This document shows positions 24,097 to 37,406 of a DNA stretch of 64,000 bases, in pieces. Both the position numbers and the translations under genes were made by a program. Every line of letters starts with the position of its first letter. Position 1 is the stretch's first letter. The notes beneath the pieces were generated by a model. It was given only the letters and a program-made list of their open reading frames with translations, was not told the origin of the DNA and did no database searches. The DNA is taken from contig JAMKCH010079093.1 of assembly GCA_023653785.1 (NCBI GenBank), forward strand, positions 203,501-267,500, given 5' to 3'. The stretch is from Ophioderma brevispina (taxonomy: Eukaryota > Echinodermata > Ophiuroidea > Amphilepidida > Ophiodermatidae).

Positions 24097-24735
24097 CATC
24101 TTTCAAACCATATTGTTTTAGGGATTTAAAAGATTTCAGCATCCGTCGTCAGGATCTGGGCAGTGGGGAAATCCTTTCTGTAAGGATTTTGAAGGATTTT
24201 GAAGGAATTAGGAGTTTCTATTCTTAGAGGAGTTTAAAGCATTAAGTACACTTCTGGAAAAAAGTTAAAGGCGGTTTTTAGAAGATAAGTGGAATGTTCT
24301 CTATGTGCATTTTGTTGTATTCTCATACTCTTAATATTATTGATTCTTAAAATGAGATAGATATAAGTAAAAAAAACGAAAAAGGCCGTGGCGAAACATA
24401 CTGTGTCTTCAAAGCTGAGATGGCAATTGCAAACTGTATCTAGCTAGCTGAAAGCACAAATAAAAATTTGCTCACGGTTCTTATTGGGTCAAACTTACTC
24501 AAAGCACTCGTGCCGATGGATAAACGTTAAATGTCGGGTTTCGAAATCGTAATTAAAAAGAAACGGCGATTGTATAATGTTAAAGATGTACTCGAATGCC
24601 GCTTTACCAAAGCGGTAATATACTTTTATACTTGACTTCATCGTATTGCAGACTCGGGGAAAAAGCACCGTGCTTCAAAGACATACGCAAAAGCTTTCAA
24701 TTCGTCTTGATTAACCCATATCCAAATATACATAC

Positions 24736-25014
24736 TTGTGGTTGTTGCTAACTCTTGCTCAATTTCTCGATAGGTGTAGCGTAACAGCGAGTGAAAATGG
24801 GTCATATACGATTGGTGAGTTGTTTGGTTTATTCGGATCGTTCATTCTTTCGCCTCCAATATCATTGCGATCCTGTTTGCAACATTGTAACAAACAAGGC
24901 AAAACGGAAACCCCCAAGCAATTGAAATGCAAATTGAGGGAAAACTTGCATGGAATAGATGCTGATGTTACCAGGGAGCAATGGAAAAGAACACATGTGC
25001 ACAAAGAAAGTTGA
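24736..25014 (+). other. Recurring plus-strand ORF, unit B copy
   Basis: A 92-codon ORF with the phrase KLRENLHGIDADVTREQWKR. Related ORFs occur at the same place in unit C (33383-33733, 116 codons, ending FFKLSKNQQYKGFLTYRKSQ) and unit D (39181-39423, 80 codons). In unit A (about 15000-15330) it is broken by frameshifts. No known domain is recognised and no start context or splice sites stand out. It could be a fossil exon captured in the unit, or simply an open stretch in a young repeat. Confidence 0.25.
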
Positions 25015-25202
25015 GCAAAATTACAAAAAATCAACTGTTTAAGGGTTTCTTCACCTATAGGAAAAGTCAAAGGCATGATCACTGATGTCTAGTTATCCAT
25101 TAAATGACGTATATATTAAGACGGTATGATATATGAACGACGCTTTTAGACATAAGTCATATTGAACTTCGGTTTGTACACATTTTCATATCTTTCAATG
25201 AA

Positions 25203-25562
25203 AGACACTATCAGTGATTCACCCGAAAGAGCAGAAATTTTTAAACATTTTCAGAAATAGCTTAAAAGTTAAGAATAGGTCTATAGAATTATGATATGTT
25301 TAATTTTTGCAACTGAAAAATTTACAGAAAAGGAAGAAAACAGCAGTTTACAAAGATACGAATCCCCATTCAATTACGTGTTGTAGATAGTGTCAGTACG
25401 GACAGTAATGACTAAAATATCAGATTTTGTCCTTTTGTTTGTTTTCAGTCTTAGCACTTGCAGGGTATGTTAGGATACCTATGTTTGTTACAGACATACA
25501 AAAATCTGATTTTTGCTAATTTTTTCGAATTTTTCTGATTTAGCAAATCACTGATAGTGTCT
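25203..25562. mobile_element. TTAA-flanked MITE, family 2, copy in unit B
   Basis: A 360-bp insertion with perfect inner TIRs AGACACTATCAGTGATT. The right flank is TTAA (25563-25566); the left flank TGAA (25199-25202) is one change from TTAA. Units C and D have the empty site 'tcaattaagtactt' (TTAA at 33865-33868 and 39666-39669). The same insertion is present in unit A. TTAA target duplication is the hallmark of piggyBac-type transposition. No coding capacity. Confidence 0.85.
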
Positions 25563-28500
25563 TTAAGTACTTGCAGAGAATAAATGCCTTAAAGAACAAT
25601 TTCGTGAGATGGGAAGAATTGTAATAAGGCCAAATTTAGTGAAAAACTAAACTCATCATATTGTCTGAATTACATCAATTTCTGTTTTTTGGGTTAATTC
25701 ATTTGCTTTCATAACTGTAATCGAATAAAAGGTTAGCTAAATGGAATCTCCTCTTGGTCCTTAGATCTTATCTAGAACGTGTTTATTCCGGTATCCATCC
25801 ATGTTTCTTGTATGGCACTACATAATTTAATAAATGCAACTAAGTCTATCTTTGACTGAAATAATGCAGATGGAAAACACATAATGATCAGGAGGTCGTG
25901 AACAAACTTAGTTTATTGAATTTCAAAGGATTTCTAATACTTCTTACACCGTCGTGATATTGGAACGACCAAATTGCATAAATTAATATTAAATTTGCGA
26001 AAAATAGGTTATAGACTTTAACATGTTTAAAGAAATCATTCAAACGCATCGATTTAGATTTATCAATAAAAAAATTGTCATATACCAATTACATTTATAA
26101 GGATTCAAATGGATACATTAAACTAATTACAAAATAAATACTATTATCATGCATCAAGTTACAGCATCTTGCTACTAGATGATACCGATCTTAAGCAACC
26201 CAAAAACTCGTTAACAAAATTACTTATCTAAAAATGGTGACATTAGAATAGCGAAAAGTGAGATTAAAAGCTACCAAAAATCTTGCAATTCGCTTGCGTA
26301 TTTGTTGCTTTAACTCATATTGTCAGAAACATTTATTTTTCCAGTATTCAGTGTGCAGGCCAATGAACTCAGATAACGCCCTGTAGTACTATCTAAAACC
26401 GGAGACTCGCCAGTTTACTGGCCCATTTTACCTCAGTTTTACGGGCGGCTTTAAAAGAACGTTAGCAAACATTTTGTTGAACACAAAAACCTATTTGAAG
26501 ATGACTGGAACTTCCTTAACTTGACAGGAGAATGCTTAAAACTTCATAGTCCATGCAAAACTATCTTAAATCAATAATTAATGTCGAGTCTGAGAAAGGA
26601 TTGAACAAAAAAAATCTTGAAAAAGTTGCAACTGAAACGGCTTTAAAAACGTTTTGTTTATGGTTTAACGTTTGCATAAAACGTTTAATAGCATTTTTAA
26701 GAACAAACATAAGACAAATGTTTTGAAAACCTTCTACTAACCGTTTATAGAATGTCTTAATCACGTTTTTGTGTTTGCTGGGAATGTGGCGAGTACACTT
26801 TGCCAGATTTTTGCACAATCGTTTAAACAATATGGCAAACGTTGGAAACCCAAATAGAAAGAAAAGAATCATTCATTCACTTTAGGGGATGGGATCAAAT
26901 ACAGAAAGGTCCTTGCATAAGGATTTTGATTATAGTCCAAGATAATATAGAAAAATACCCGGAAATAAATACGTATAAGCTTATTTTTTTAGAATAGTTT
27001 CCTGATGTTGTAAGGAGCAACATATCAAAAGTCACCAAGATTTCCCCGTGTGCTATTTAAGAAATGAGGGGGTAAATTCTGTACGGGGGTCAAATTCTAA
27101 AATGCTCCAATTGCGTTCCAATGTATACCAACGTTTGTGTCATATCATAGGGATTGAAAAAAGGTATAGTTTGCCCTATCTGCGATTTATGGATTATTAA
27201 CTATATGAAAATAACTGTTCAAGGTCATACTGGGGGGTAAAGGCTCAGAATGCTTCGATCATTTCCAAAAGTGTATTAAATTGTTCGTCTCATTGTGTTT
27301 AAACTGAAAAGATATATTTATTTAGTTAAAGTAATTTTCTTGCATAGCTGTAGGGCTCATTATGACAGTTTGCTACGGGTGTATGTGAGGTCACAAGACA
27401 CCTGCCCTGCCCTACACGGTCAATATTTCGAAGATGTAGATAGTGTGAATGAGCATTATTTGCCATAATATGACCGTACAACATGTACGAGTAATTTGGA
27501 ATTAGTGCAATTAAAATGGTACTCTTTTGAAAATAAACCCCACGATGGCCTTGAACAATTATTGGCCTGTATGCTTAAGTTCAAAAGATAGACAACTATA
27601 CATTTTCTTATTAAAGAAGAATACAATAGTCCATAATTTAGCTCAATTGAACCATTTTAAATTGTTTACCCTGTAAAACCTTCACTCCTCAAAAAGGGGG
27701 ACTCTTGGGGACTTTTGATATATTGTTCCTCACAACATTAGGAAACTATCCTGACTAAATCAGCTACTACTTATTTATTTCCGCCTTCTGGCTATCTTTC
27801 GATGGGGTATGTCAAGTCCAAAAGTTGCACTTTATTTTAAAAATGAATAAAATGTCAAAATGAAACAAAATCATGAAAGAAAAGTTGTTGGCAGACTGTG
27901 AGCCAGCTCAATCTGAAATGGGCGGTGATAACTCTTGAAATTTCTTCAACGGCATGGACATTAACAATGGCTCTGCAGTTCCAAATAAAATAGGAATCTG
28001 AAGTGCTTTGTCCGTTACATACCGGGTGAATTTACTTATAAATAACGCCATTATTTGCTTGAGTCAATCCCTTGGTCACTGATATTCAGAAAAGAAATTG
28101 AGATGGCATTTTATTAATATTCAAGAAAATGTGCAACCTTTACGATTGACATACCCAATAAATGTTAATTAGAATATTTTTTAGTATTTATAGTGAAAAA
28201 TGGTTTACTTCGGCGAAGTACGTATGTAGTCAAAATTAATAATATTTCCTTTGATCCCATGGCCAACTTAGAGAGCTTCGTAATCTTTAATGCTTATTTG
28301 TGTATTTTAATTCGCTAGAAGGTCATAAATTAGGATTCCGTTCTCGAAGTTTGGGGGAGAAGGTTTGAAGATGTTTGTATATTTTTTAATATATAGTTTG
28401 AAAAGTGCCGAATCTAATTTTTTAAGTCCAACCTCTGGGAAATGTGGGAACATTGTAAAATAAAGGGGTACAACTAGTACATGGTGAAATTTGAAATCAA

Positions 28501-31106
28501 ATCATATTGGGTTTAAATGCGAACTAATGTATTTGTCTCATTATAAGAATTGAAAAAGTATAGTTTGTCTGAGTTCCTACGTTTAATTTTTATTAAGATT
28601 CAAGGTCATCCTTGGGTAAATTATGCAATGCTCAGATTTTGTTCAAAGCTGTGTCAAATAATTGCTGTGGTCATGCTGAATCAGAAAATACATTTACAAT
28701 TTTTAGGTGAGAGCTGTGTAAAACATTGAGGTCAGGTTTTGGTGACCAATACAATACATGTAGACCCTTGTTACAGTTTGCCCACTAACTATGCAACTAA
28801 ATGCCGAACATTCCTGGGTGGTTGGCCCGTAGGCAGTAGCTTGGGAAAATAGTTCGGTCTATTTTCCCTTTAACCATGTACTGTTTGTATACTGCCAACG
28901 ATACACCAGGATTTGTGCACAGTAAGTATGATTATTTTACTAATGTAAAAGAATTTTGGCCCATACCTTGTATATTCTTACATTCAGCCTAAATTATTGC
29001 CGATCAAGTGGATTTTGACACAGCTAGATTAACATGATGTATAACATATTCATATAATCATAATACAACATTTATGTCATCGTGTTCGTAGACCAATTTG
29101 TGAAAAGTCTGGAAAATTCCGTTTTCCAAAGCCAAATTCAAAATACTTGCAAGATGGTATACTTCATCTTTATTGTCTTTTTTACTGGTGCTAAGCAGAA
29201 TCATACGAGCATGTGTTGCGTGTATCGCTAACGCAAAGAGGATCAGATTTTTTGTTATGAATCAGCGACATTTGACCAACAGACTGAGCTCCGATATTCT
29301 TTTCAGGAAAAAAGAGATAACCATAAGTAATACTTTACGCTAGACTACACTAGACATGGTTGTTATTCGCTGATTCCGACTATTTCCTATGAGAGATCCT
29401 CTGGATTGAATTTGAAAAGCAGTGTGCACTGTAATCATGTTACTACGGTATAGAGAGTTGCAAATTGTATACATAATCAACATATTCAATCAAGATATCA
29501 ATCTCTATTAATTCTACAGGGTATAAACAGTTGTAAAAAGTCAGTAGTTATTAACTTAATGTAAACACGACTGTTCTTTACTTTTATCCTTAACAATATT
29601 TCAATGAATGCAAGAGTTCGACAGATCGTTCGACAAGGAATTTGTTTTGATATATTAAAATGTGCTTTTGAGCTAATACATCCCGCATTAAAGGCTTATG
29701 TGTTAACTATACGAGTGCTTAGCAAACGTTCATATGTTAATATTATTACCTAGGACAGAAAATATGAAAGAATATACATGGGTTAAGCTTATTAAGTAAA
29801 CATTACATTATACAACCTATACTACAGGCTCCCAAATGAGAGAAAACTGCGATCCTGACATTTTCTGAATGTTTGTCATTCAAACTAAGAAAGACGACAG
29901 ATTCAGATATGATGACTGTCAATTCACAGTGGCAACCTGCAAGTATTATTATTTGTGACACCCTGTATGTCGTATTGTCGTAAAGTTGACATAAGACTGA
30001 ATTCAATCCGGTAAAGAGCTTTCATTTCATTAGAAGTCAGAGTATTTGGAATTATACATTATGATTATGTTCGCCCGCTGAGACCTATGAAAAAAATATC
30101 CCTAATGATTATCGGCGTCCTATCGTCTAATCTTCGGTCTCCAAGTGTATGCACAACAATAGTATTACAGATTTTATACCTCTCTACAACGTGTGAGTCA
30201 AATCTAAGTCTGCGTTTTCAGCAGTGTGCATTTCTTTTCTTTGCTGGTAGATAGCATCGGTTGAGGTTAGGCAGACTCTCCTGTTTTACACAGATTTTAG
30301 AAGCTACACCACGTTCTGCCCCGAGGCCTTGAAGAGGTCCGTGATTTGCTTGGAGACAATATGGTAAAAAATCCGCCAGCCGTCCTATCAATTTCACATA
30401 ACATGTACATGACAAGTGGACATTCCACCTCAAATATTCCGAAATTATCAGAGACTTTCACCTCGAACTCTGTTCTACTCCCACGTAATGCGACTTTGAA
30501 AACACACGGTTTTGTTTGCAGAAGACACTAATTAGGAAAGGTTCTTATGTTGGAGGGGAGCTTTAAGACAAATGTTCAATTAGTATGATGGCCCGTGGCT
30601 TAAAAATCTACCTTACCCTAGGTATTCCTTTCTATATAACCAAATAAAAATTGCAAAACAACATGTTATTTCAGCATGGTTGCAATAGACGATAGTCCAT
30701 TCTTGATCATGATCATGAAAATATAGTGAAACTTTTATCAGTTAATTATTGTTTCCAGTTTAAACGCACGATATATATATCATTTACTAATATTACTTCT
30801 GATATAATTCCTAACATGTCTGGGGGACAAGTACCAACGTATTGTTGTTACATGCGTCCATTTGACAGTACAAGCTAAACAATCATGTTTGTACTTCATT
30901 TCTTCAGACTTATGTAAAGTTAAGACTGAGATACAAATATTTGAATATAGTCACTAAATATTATTTTATAATCGTTTTGGCTTTAGAACCCCTCAGTATA
31001 AATACACGTATTTTCAAATAAAGATTGGCTTGTGAAAATACCTCATAATTAATCCATCTTGGCCTTTAATGAACTAGACAACAATTTCAGCTATTAACGG
31101 CTAAGG

Positions 31107-31184
31107 ACTCGCTCGCTCGCTCGCTCGCTCGCTCACTCACTCACTCACTCACTCACTCACTCACTCACTCACTCACTCACTCAT
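31107..31184. repeat. TCGC/TCAC microsatellite in unit C
   Basis: A run of CTCG repeats changes abruptly to CTCA repeats at 31134. The CTCG part is absent from A and B, so it arose in C. Confidence 0.95.
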
Positions 31185-33382
31185 ATTCTCTTGTGTCTCA
31201 CTTAAGTTGACACTAAACCCTACTACTGAAATAACCGGTTATTTTCCCTTTCTTGATGAACTTGACTTAGGTTTTATCCAAAGGACATCAGCAAATTTCC
31301 ATCAAATCTCAGCCTCCTGTCCTTGCCTTCTGTGTCTTACAAATTTGCAAGGACTCCCTGATTGTCAAAAAGTGTTTGAATGTTACTAAACAAAGTCGGT
31401 AAAATGTGGGTTACTACCGCCGACTTTGTATGTATATACCGTCTCAATCTTCTATACCTACTTTCGAAACTTTGTTTTTCTTTATTTTTGAACCAGTGCC
31501 AAAATACATAGGGAAATTTAAGTAAGTAAGCTAACGTAATTAGGAACAAATGGCCTTTTGATACAAAGATGTGTAGACATTTTCTTCATACCCGTAAGTA
31601 AATCTCAATACCGCCATGACTCGAACAGACTATTCAAAACGATAATGGAATTATTGTGCTTCATATTCAAAGAGCAGCAAATTAGTGTCAACAAATTGAC
31701 TAACTCCAGGTTATATTACATAAAACGGAATATAATGCGTCTGCTCGAGAATGCTACAAACATAAGAATTGAGACAGTTAAAGCAACTTCTAAAATGGAA
31801 TCTACAATGATGTTATTATAATTTCAAATATCAATATTATCAATGTCAAGCAATTCTGCGCTTCTAACCAAAAAGCAGTCGCACTTTTTTACATCCTTGG
31901 AGAGTCTTATCTATTTTTATATACACCAATGATAATGGAATCATTGTGTTTCAAATTCAAAGAACGGCAAATTAGTGTCAACAAATTGACCAACCCCATG
32001 TTATAAAAAGGAATACAATGCGTCTGCTCGGGAATGCTACTAACATTGGAATTTAGACCATGGAAAACGGAGACTTGAAGGTTGTTATCATTTAAAATAC
32101 CAATGTCAAACAATTCTGTGCTTCTAAAAAGGCAAATGGAAAAAGCGATCGTTCTTATTTCAATTCCCAAAAGAGTTTTAAATATTTTTATATGTAACTA
32201 TTACTACTTTATTAGATTAAAGGCAAAAATATACATTTTACCCATTCGGTAAATTCCTGAAATCAAATTATTAGCTTATGAAATAAAATTATATTTTAAG
32301 ATATGGGGGGATTTCCGGTAAGCTTTTGAGATGACAGTAGTTGTTATTTTGGGGGTTTAAAGGTTAAATGGCGTATAAGGAGTGAGTTCTGTTAATCGAC
32401 ACCGAAATAGAACGAGCTATCTGTAACCCCATCGCATGCATGTCTATGCACAAGGTCGTATTCAGCCTTCCTGGTCAGTAGGGACAAAATACCGTCTAGA
32501 GAGAGTCTAGAGAGACTTGTCTCGCTCAAGGAGATACACAAGTCTAAAACGGGTACCTTTCAAAGAAATCTTCATACAAGTACTTTGGTAAGAATTCTAT
32601 CCCTTTTTATTATCTGAACCTGATTTTATGAATTTTACGTCTTGCTTTAGGTCATGTTGAACTAGCCCTTCTCTGACATTAACATTTCATTATTTGTACT
32701 TAATAAATTAACTTTTTGGGATATCCCTAACCATCTTACATCCTTCAAACAATATTGTTTTAGGTATTTAAGAGATTTAATACATTGGAACTATCATCCG
32801 TCTTCAGGATCTGGGGCAGTGGGAATCCTCTCTGCGAGGATTTTGAAAGATTTAGTAGAATTAGGACTTTCTATTCTTAAAGGAGTTAACACATCCGAGA
32901 AGAAAGTTAAAAGCGATTTTTTTTCGAAAGAAGTTTAATGCTCTGTACGTGCGCTTTTGTATTCCTATACTTTTTATATTATGTTTTCTTTAAAATGAGA
33001 TAGATATAACTACAAAACCGCAACAACAAAAATGGTGAAAACATATTGTATTTTCAAAGCTGAGATGGCAATTGCAAACTGTATCTTGCTAGCTGAAAGC
33101 ACACAAATAAAATTTTGTTCTCGGTTCTCATTGGGTCAAGCTTACTAAAAGCACTCGTTCCGATGGATAAACGTTATATTCGGGTTTCGAAGTCGTAATT
33201 AAAAAGAAACGGCGATTGTATAATGTTAAAGATTCGGTCTAATGCCACTTTACCAAATCGGTAATATACTTTTATACTTGACTTCATCGTATTGCAGACT
33301 CGGAAAAGAGAGCACCGTGCTTCAAAGACATACGCAAAAGCTTTCAATTCGTCTTGATTAACCCATATTCAAATATACATAC

Positions 33383-33733
33383 TTGTGGTTGTCGCTAATT
33401 CTTGCTCAATTTCTCGATAAGTGTAGCGTAAGAGCGAGTGAAATGGGTCATATACGATTGGTGAATTGTTTGGTTTATTGGGATCGTACATTCTTTCGCC
33501 TCCAATATCATTTGCAATCCTGTTTTCAATATTGTAACACACAAAGCAAAACGGAAACCCACAGGCAATTGAAATGCAAATTGAGAGAAAACTTGCATGG
33601 AATAGATGCTGATGTTACCAGGGAGCAATGGAAAAGAACACACGTGCACAAAGAAAGGTTTTTTAAGTTAAGCAAAAATCAACAATATAAGGGCTTTCTC
33701 ACCTATAGGAAAAGTCAAAGGTATGATCACTGA
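33383..33733 (+). other. Recurring plus-strand ORF, longest copy (unit C)
   Basis: At 116 codons this is the longest form of the ORF family also seen at 24736-25014 and 39181-39423. The shared core is QLKCKLRENLHGIDADVTRE followed by QWKRTHVHKE. Not recognised. It is the copy to use for any substitution-pattern test. Confidence 0.25.
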
Positions 33734-35109
33734 TGTCTAGTCATCCATTAATTAAAATATTAAGACGATATGATATATGAACGACCCTTTTAGTCATAAG
33801 TCATATAGCGATTCTGTAAATAAAATATTGAACTTCGCATTGTACAAATTTTCATATCTTTCAATTAAGTACTTACAGACAATAAATGCCTTAAAGAACA
33901 ATTTCGTGAGACGGAAAGAATTGTAATAAGGCCAAATATAGTGAAAAAACTAAAATAATCATATCGTCTGAATAATATCAATTTCTGTCATCTGGGTTAA
34001 TTCATTTTGCTCTCCTAACTGTAATCGAATAAAAGCTTGGCCCATTCGATGGGTATATTGCTCAAATGTCAATAATTTAGAGGCTAAATGGAATCTCCTC
34101 TTGGTCCTTAGATTTTATCTAGAACGTGTTTAGTCCGGTATCCATGTTTCTTGTATGGCAGTAAAAGTAACTAAATCTATCTTTGACTGAAATACTTCAG
34201 AGGGAAAAACACATATCGAGTATGAGGTCGTGAACAAACTTAGTTTCAAAGGATACAGGATTTCTAGTAGTTCTTTCACCGTCGTGATATTGCAACGACC
34301 AAACTGCATAATTAATATTCAAGAAATGTTGCGAAAAATATGCTATAGACTTTAGAATGTTTAAGGAAATCATTCAAACACATCAATGAACTCATATAGA
34401 TAATGCCCTGTAGTACTATCTAAAACCGGAGACTCGCCAGTTTACTGGCCCATTTTACCTCACTTTACGGGCGGCTTTAAAATAACGTTAGCAAACATTT
34501 TGTTGAACACAAAAAAGCTATTTGAAGATGACTGGAACTTCCTTTATAACTTGACAGGAGAATGCTTCATAGTCCAAGATAGTCCATCTTACATCAATGA
34601 TAAATATCGAGTCTGAGAAAGGATTGAAAAAACATTTTCTTAAAAACGTTGCAACTGAAACGGCTTTAAAAACGTGTGGTGTATGGTGTAACGTTTGCAT
34701 AGAATGTTTTATAGCATTTTGATAACAAACATAAGAGAAATGTTTTAAAAACTTCCTGCTAACCGTTTATAGAATGTCTTAATCACGTTTTTGTGTTTGT
34801 TGGAAATAGACTGAGTACACTTTACCAGATATTTGAATATCGTTTAAACAATATGGCAAATGTTGGAAACCCAAATGAAAGAAAGGAATCACTCGGAGAG
34901 CTACGTAATCTTTAAATATGCTTATTTGTGTATTTGAATTCGCTAGAAGGTCATAAATGAGGAACCTGTTCTCGAAGTTTGGGAAGAAGGTTTACAGTTG
35001 TTTTTCTTTCTATAGTTTATAGGGTTTTTGAGTCCAACCTCTGGGAAATATGGGGAACATTAAAATACAAAGGGGTACATTTAGCACATGGGTAAATTTG
35101 AAATCAAAT

Positions 35110-35505
35110 CTCCTTCTTTGCGTATCCTCAAGTCATTGTTAATGGCCTGCGGTGGTGTCAGGATTTATTCAGCGTAGCAAGCTGATCTGGGAACGCGTGT
35201 ATCCATGATACGGACACTCCTGACATGGCCCGCTTTGAGGCTTAGGGCGAATTGGGAACAGTCAGGGTTTTTCACCATACTCTTATTCGGAACTAGCTGC
35301 GATGTACACGGGACCGACGCTTAACGTCCCCTCCGAAGGACGGGATTCCTTTCATGATTCATTTGCCCAATTCCAAGTAAACCGGAATTCTGTATTTAAC
35401 CAATAGCTGGTATACAGATCAAAACCAGAATTAAGAACCCGGATAAATCCCAGCAAGTATCCACACCGGGATTCGAGCCCGGGAATTTTGGTAAATTTTG
35501 GTATA
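35110..35505 (-). mobile_element. tRNA-derived SINE-like element in unit C
   Basis: The minus strand reads CCCGGGCTCGAATCCCGGTG near 35488-35469, matching a pol III B box (GGCTCGAATCC). The interior contains 'cacgggaccgacgcttaacgtccc', a phrase I associate with dispersed repeats in several marine animals. The element interrupts the unit at 'gaaatttgaaatcaaat', which in unit B (28487-28503) continues without a break. The A-box side and target duplications were not resolved, so the exact ends are approximate. It shares no obvious body sequence with the SINE-like element at 3667-3950. Confidence 0.5.
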
Positions 35506-36369
35506 ATTTTAATTGTTTTGCTCTGTGTACAATTTTTCAGTCACGTTTTGGTGACCCCTATAAACCAAGTCAACCCTTGTTACATTTGCCCTCTAATTAC
35601 ACAATAAAATGCCAGACATCTGACATTGGGTAAGTTTCACCCAAGGATGACCTTGAACCTTAATAGGGCTTTACCTGTGAAACTAACAATCGGAACCTAT
35701 ACCAACTCCCTTTTAATACTTATAGCGAAACCAATGTATTGATATATATATTGAAACACATTTTGACCTGATTTCGAAATTTACCCTGTATCAATTTTTC
35801 CTTATTTTACAAAATTCCCCACATTTCCCAGAGGTTCGACCCCAAATTCCAGATTCCTTCAAACTATAGTGAAACATCTTCAAACAAGCCCGTCTTTATT
35901 TAGAAAGTATGTGTATTTATGCTGAAAGTTTAGCGATTCTAAAAGTAAAACGATTATAAAATAATATTTAATATTGATGGAATATGACATTTTGGTACAA
36001 TAAGTGTGGTTTGCTGATTACGTTCAAATATTTGTATTTCAGTCGTAACTTTACACAAGACTGAAGAAATGAAGAAAAACATGACTGTTTGCTTGGACTG
36101 TCCAAGGGACGCGTGTCAAAACAATACGTTGGTACTTGTCCCCTAGACATGTTAGGAATTATATCAGAGCTGAATCTGTTTGGCGCTATTTTTCAGTGGG
36201 TTGTTTGTCTGCAGATTTGTCAACAACCTCTTTGACCGCTTTGTCATTTACAACCAGTATCTTTCAAACTTCAAAGGGCATTTGTATGGTTCCTCAGACA
36301 TTTATATTGATATGAAGTAAGGAATCATGGGAAGGTTTTATTTGTAAATGATATATATCATGCTCTTAA

Positions 36370-36843
36370 CCCTCGTCTTACGGGGGGGGGGGGGTTACCA
36401 CCCTCCCCCCTAGTGAACTTTCCTCCGGTGCGCTAAAATGCCAAACACTTTCGCAAAAAAAACTTCTATGTAATCATTCTCTCATCCTTTCTGGTCATTT
36501 TAGCGAAAAACAAAATGTTAAGGTACCACCTTCACCGGGGTTAGGGTATGCCATCAAAGTCGAAGGTTGCCACCAAAGGATATTTTATGGTGCATTTTTT
36601 TAAAATACTATGCACAGTATGGCTATAAAACTCTATATTTATGTAAAACTAGTCAACTGCCATCATTTAGAGCTGAAAACCGCATGGAAATTCGATATTC
36701 CTACTTGTTTTACCGCAAAATGGGATTTTCGCCTATTTTCTGTGGTGCTTTATAACGAATTTCCGAGGGGGAGTGGTAACCACCTCCCCCCCCCCCCCCC
36801 CGAGTAAACCGTGTTGCAAAAGAGGCTTGGTAAGACGAGGTTT
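36370..36843. mobile_element. piggyBac-like MITE, family 1 (474 bp) with G/C hairpin ends
   Basis: The left flank is TTAA at 36366-36369, then CCCTCGTCTTAC; the right end is GTAAGACGAGG followed by TTTTTAA. The empty site is the single TTAA at 30760-30763 in unit C. Next to each terminus lies a subterminal palindrome built around GGTAACC or its variant: G-run, GGTTACCACC, C-run on the left; GAGTGGTAACCACCTCC, then a long C-run on the right. A small ORF pair (36567-36807) is open by chance and encodes nothing recognisable. TTAA targets with CCC-starting termini fit piggyBac-type elements. Confidence 0.85.
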
Positions 36844-37190
36844 TTAAACTAGAAACAACGTTAATTAATAATTAACTGATGAAAGTTTCACTACGTATTG
36901 TCAACGATCAACATGATCAGGAATGGACTATCGTCCATTGCAACCATGCTGAAATAGCATGTTGTTTTTGCAATGTCTATTTGGTTATATAAAAAGGAAT
37001 ACCTAGGGTAAGGTAGATTTTTAAGCCGCGGGCCATCATACTAATTGAACATTTGTCTGAAAGCTCCCCTCCAACATAAGAACCTTTTCTAATTATTGGC
37101 TTCCGCAAACAGAACCGTGTGTTTGCAAAGTCGCATTACGTGGGAGTAGAACAGAGTTCGAGGTGAAAGTCTCTGATAATTTCGGAATAT

Positions 37191-37406
37191 TTGAGGTGGA
37201 ATGTCCACTTGTCATTTGCATGTTATGTGAAATTGATAGGACGGCTGGCGGATTTTTTACCATATTGTCTGCAAGCAAATCACGGACCTCTTCAAGGCCT
37301 CGGGGCAGAACGTGGTGTAGCTTCTAAAATCTGTGTAAAACAGGAGAGTCTGCCTAACCTCAACCGATGCTATCTACTAGTAAAGCAAAGAAATGCATAC
37401 TGCTGA
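37191..37406 (+). other. Recurring ORF in inverted segment (unit D)
   Basis: Same peptide as 20754-21011 and 30218-30433, here on the plus strand because this part of unit D is inverted. It overlaps a second ORF (37367-37594) carrying IEYLFNRSQRANIII, which matches the ORF at 5386-5721. No function can be assigned. Confidence 0.2.

Larger units (their letters stand above)
19926..29335. repeat. 9.3-kb unit, copy B
   Basis: The most complete copy, and the best reference for the unit. Its first 480 bases are nearly identical to the start of C (29336-29810), whereas most of the rest differs from A and C by many single-base indels. It contains a 288-bp internal tandem repeat, a 499-bp tandem duplication, one family-2 TTAA MITE and a remnant of the family-1 TTAA MITE. 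About 26385-26870 is dense in AAACGTTT-like words and carries partial inverted repeats ('gttagcaaaca' against 'tgtttgctggg'); it is present in all units and may be an old fixed MITE. Confidence 0.85.
29336..35625. repeat. 9.3-kb unit, copy C (internally deleted)
   Basis: Direct-orientation copy starting 9410 bases after B. It keeps the order of landmarks but lacks several pieces present in B, including the segment equivalent to about 26040-26350 and most of 26880-28260: after 'ccaaatgaaagaaaggaatcac' (34870-34892) it jumps to 'tcggagagctacgtaatc'. It ends in the direct-orientation motif 'cacgttttggtgaccc' and then meets the inverted part of unit D near 35630. A SINE-like insertion lies at 35110-35505. 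Confidence 0.8.

Noticed and set aside
26561..26872. 103-codon ORF in unit B
   Set aside because: It lies in the AAACGTTT-rich, partly inverted-repeat stretch shared by all units; it is not open in the other copies.
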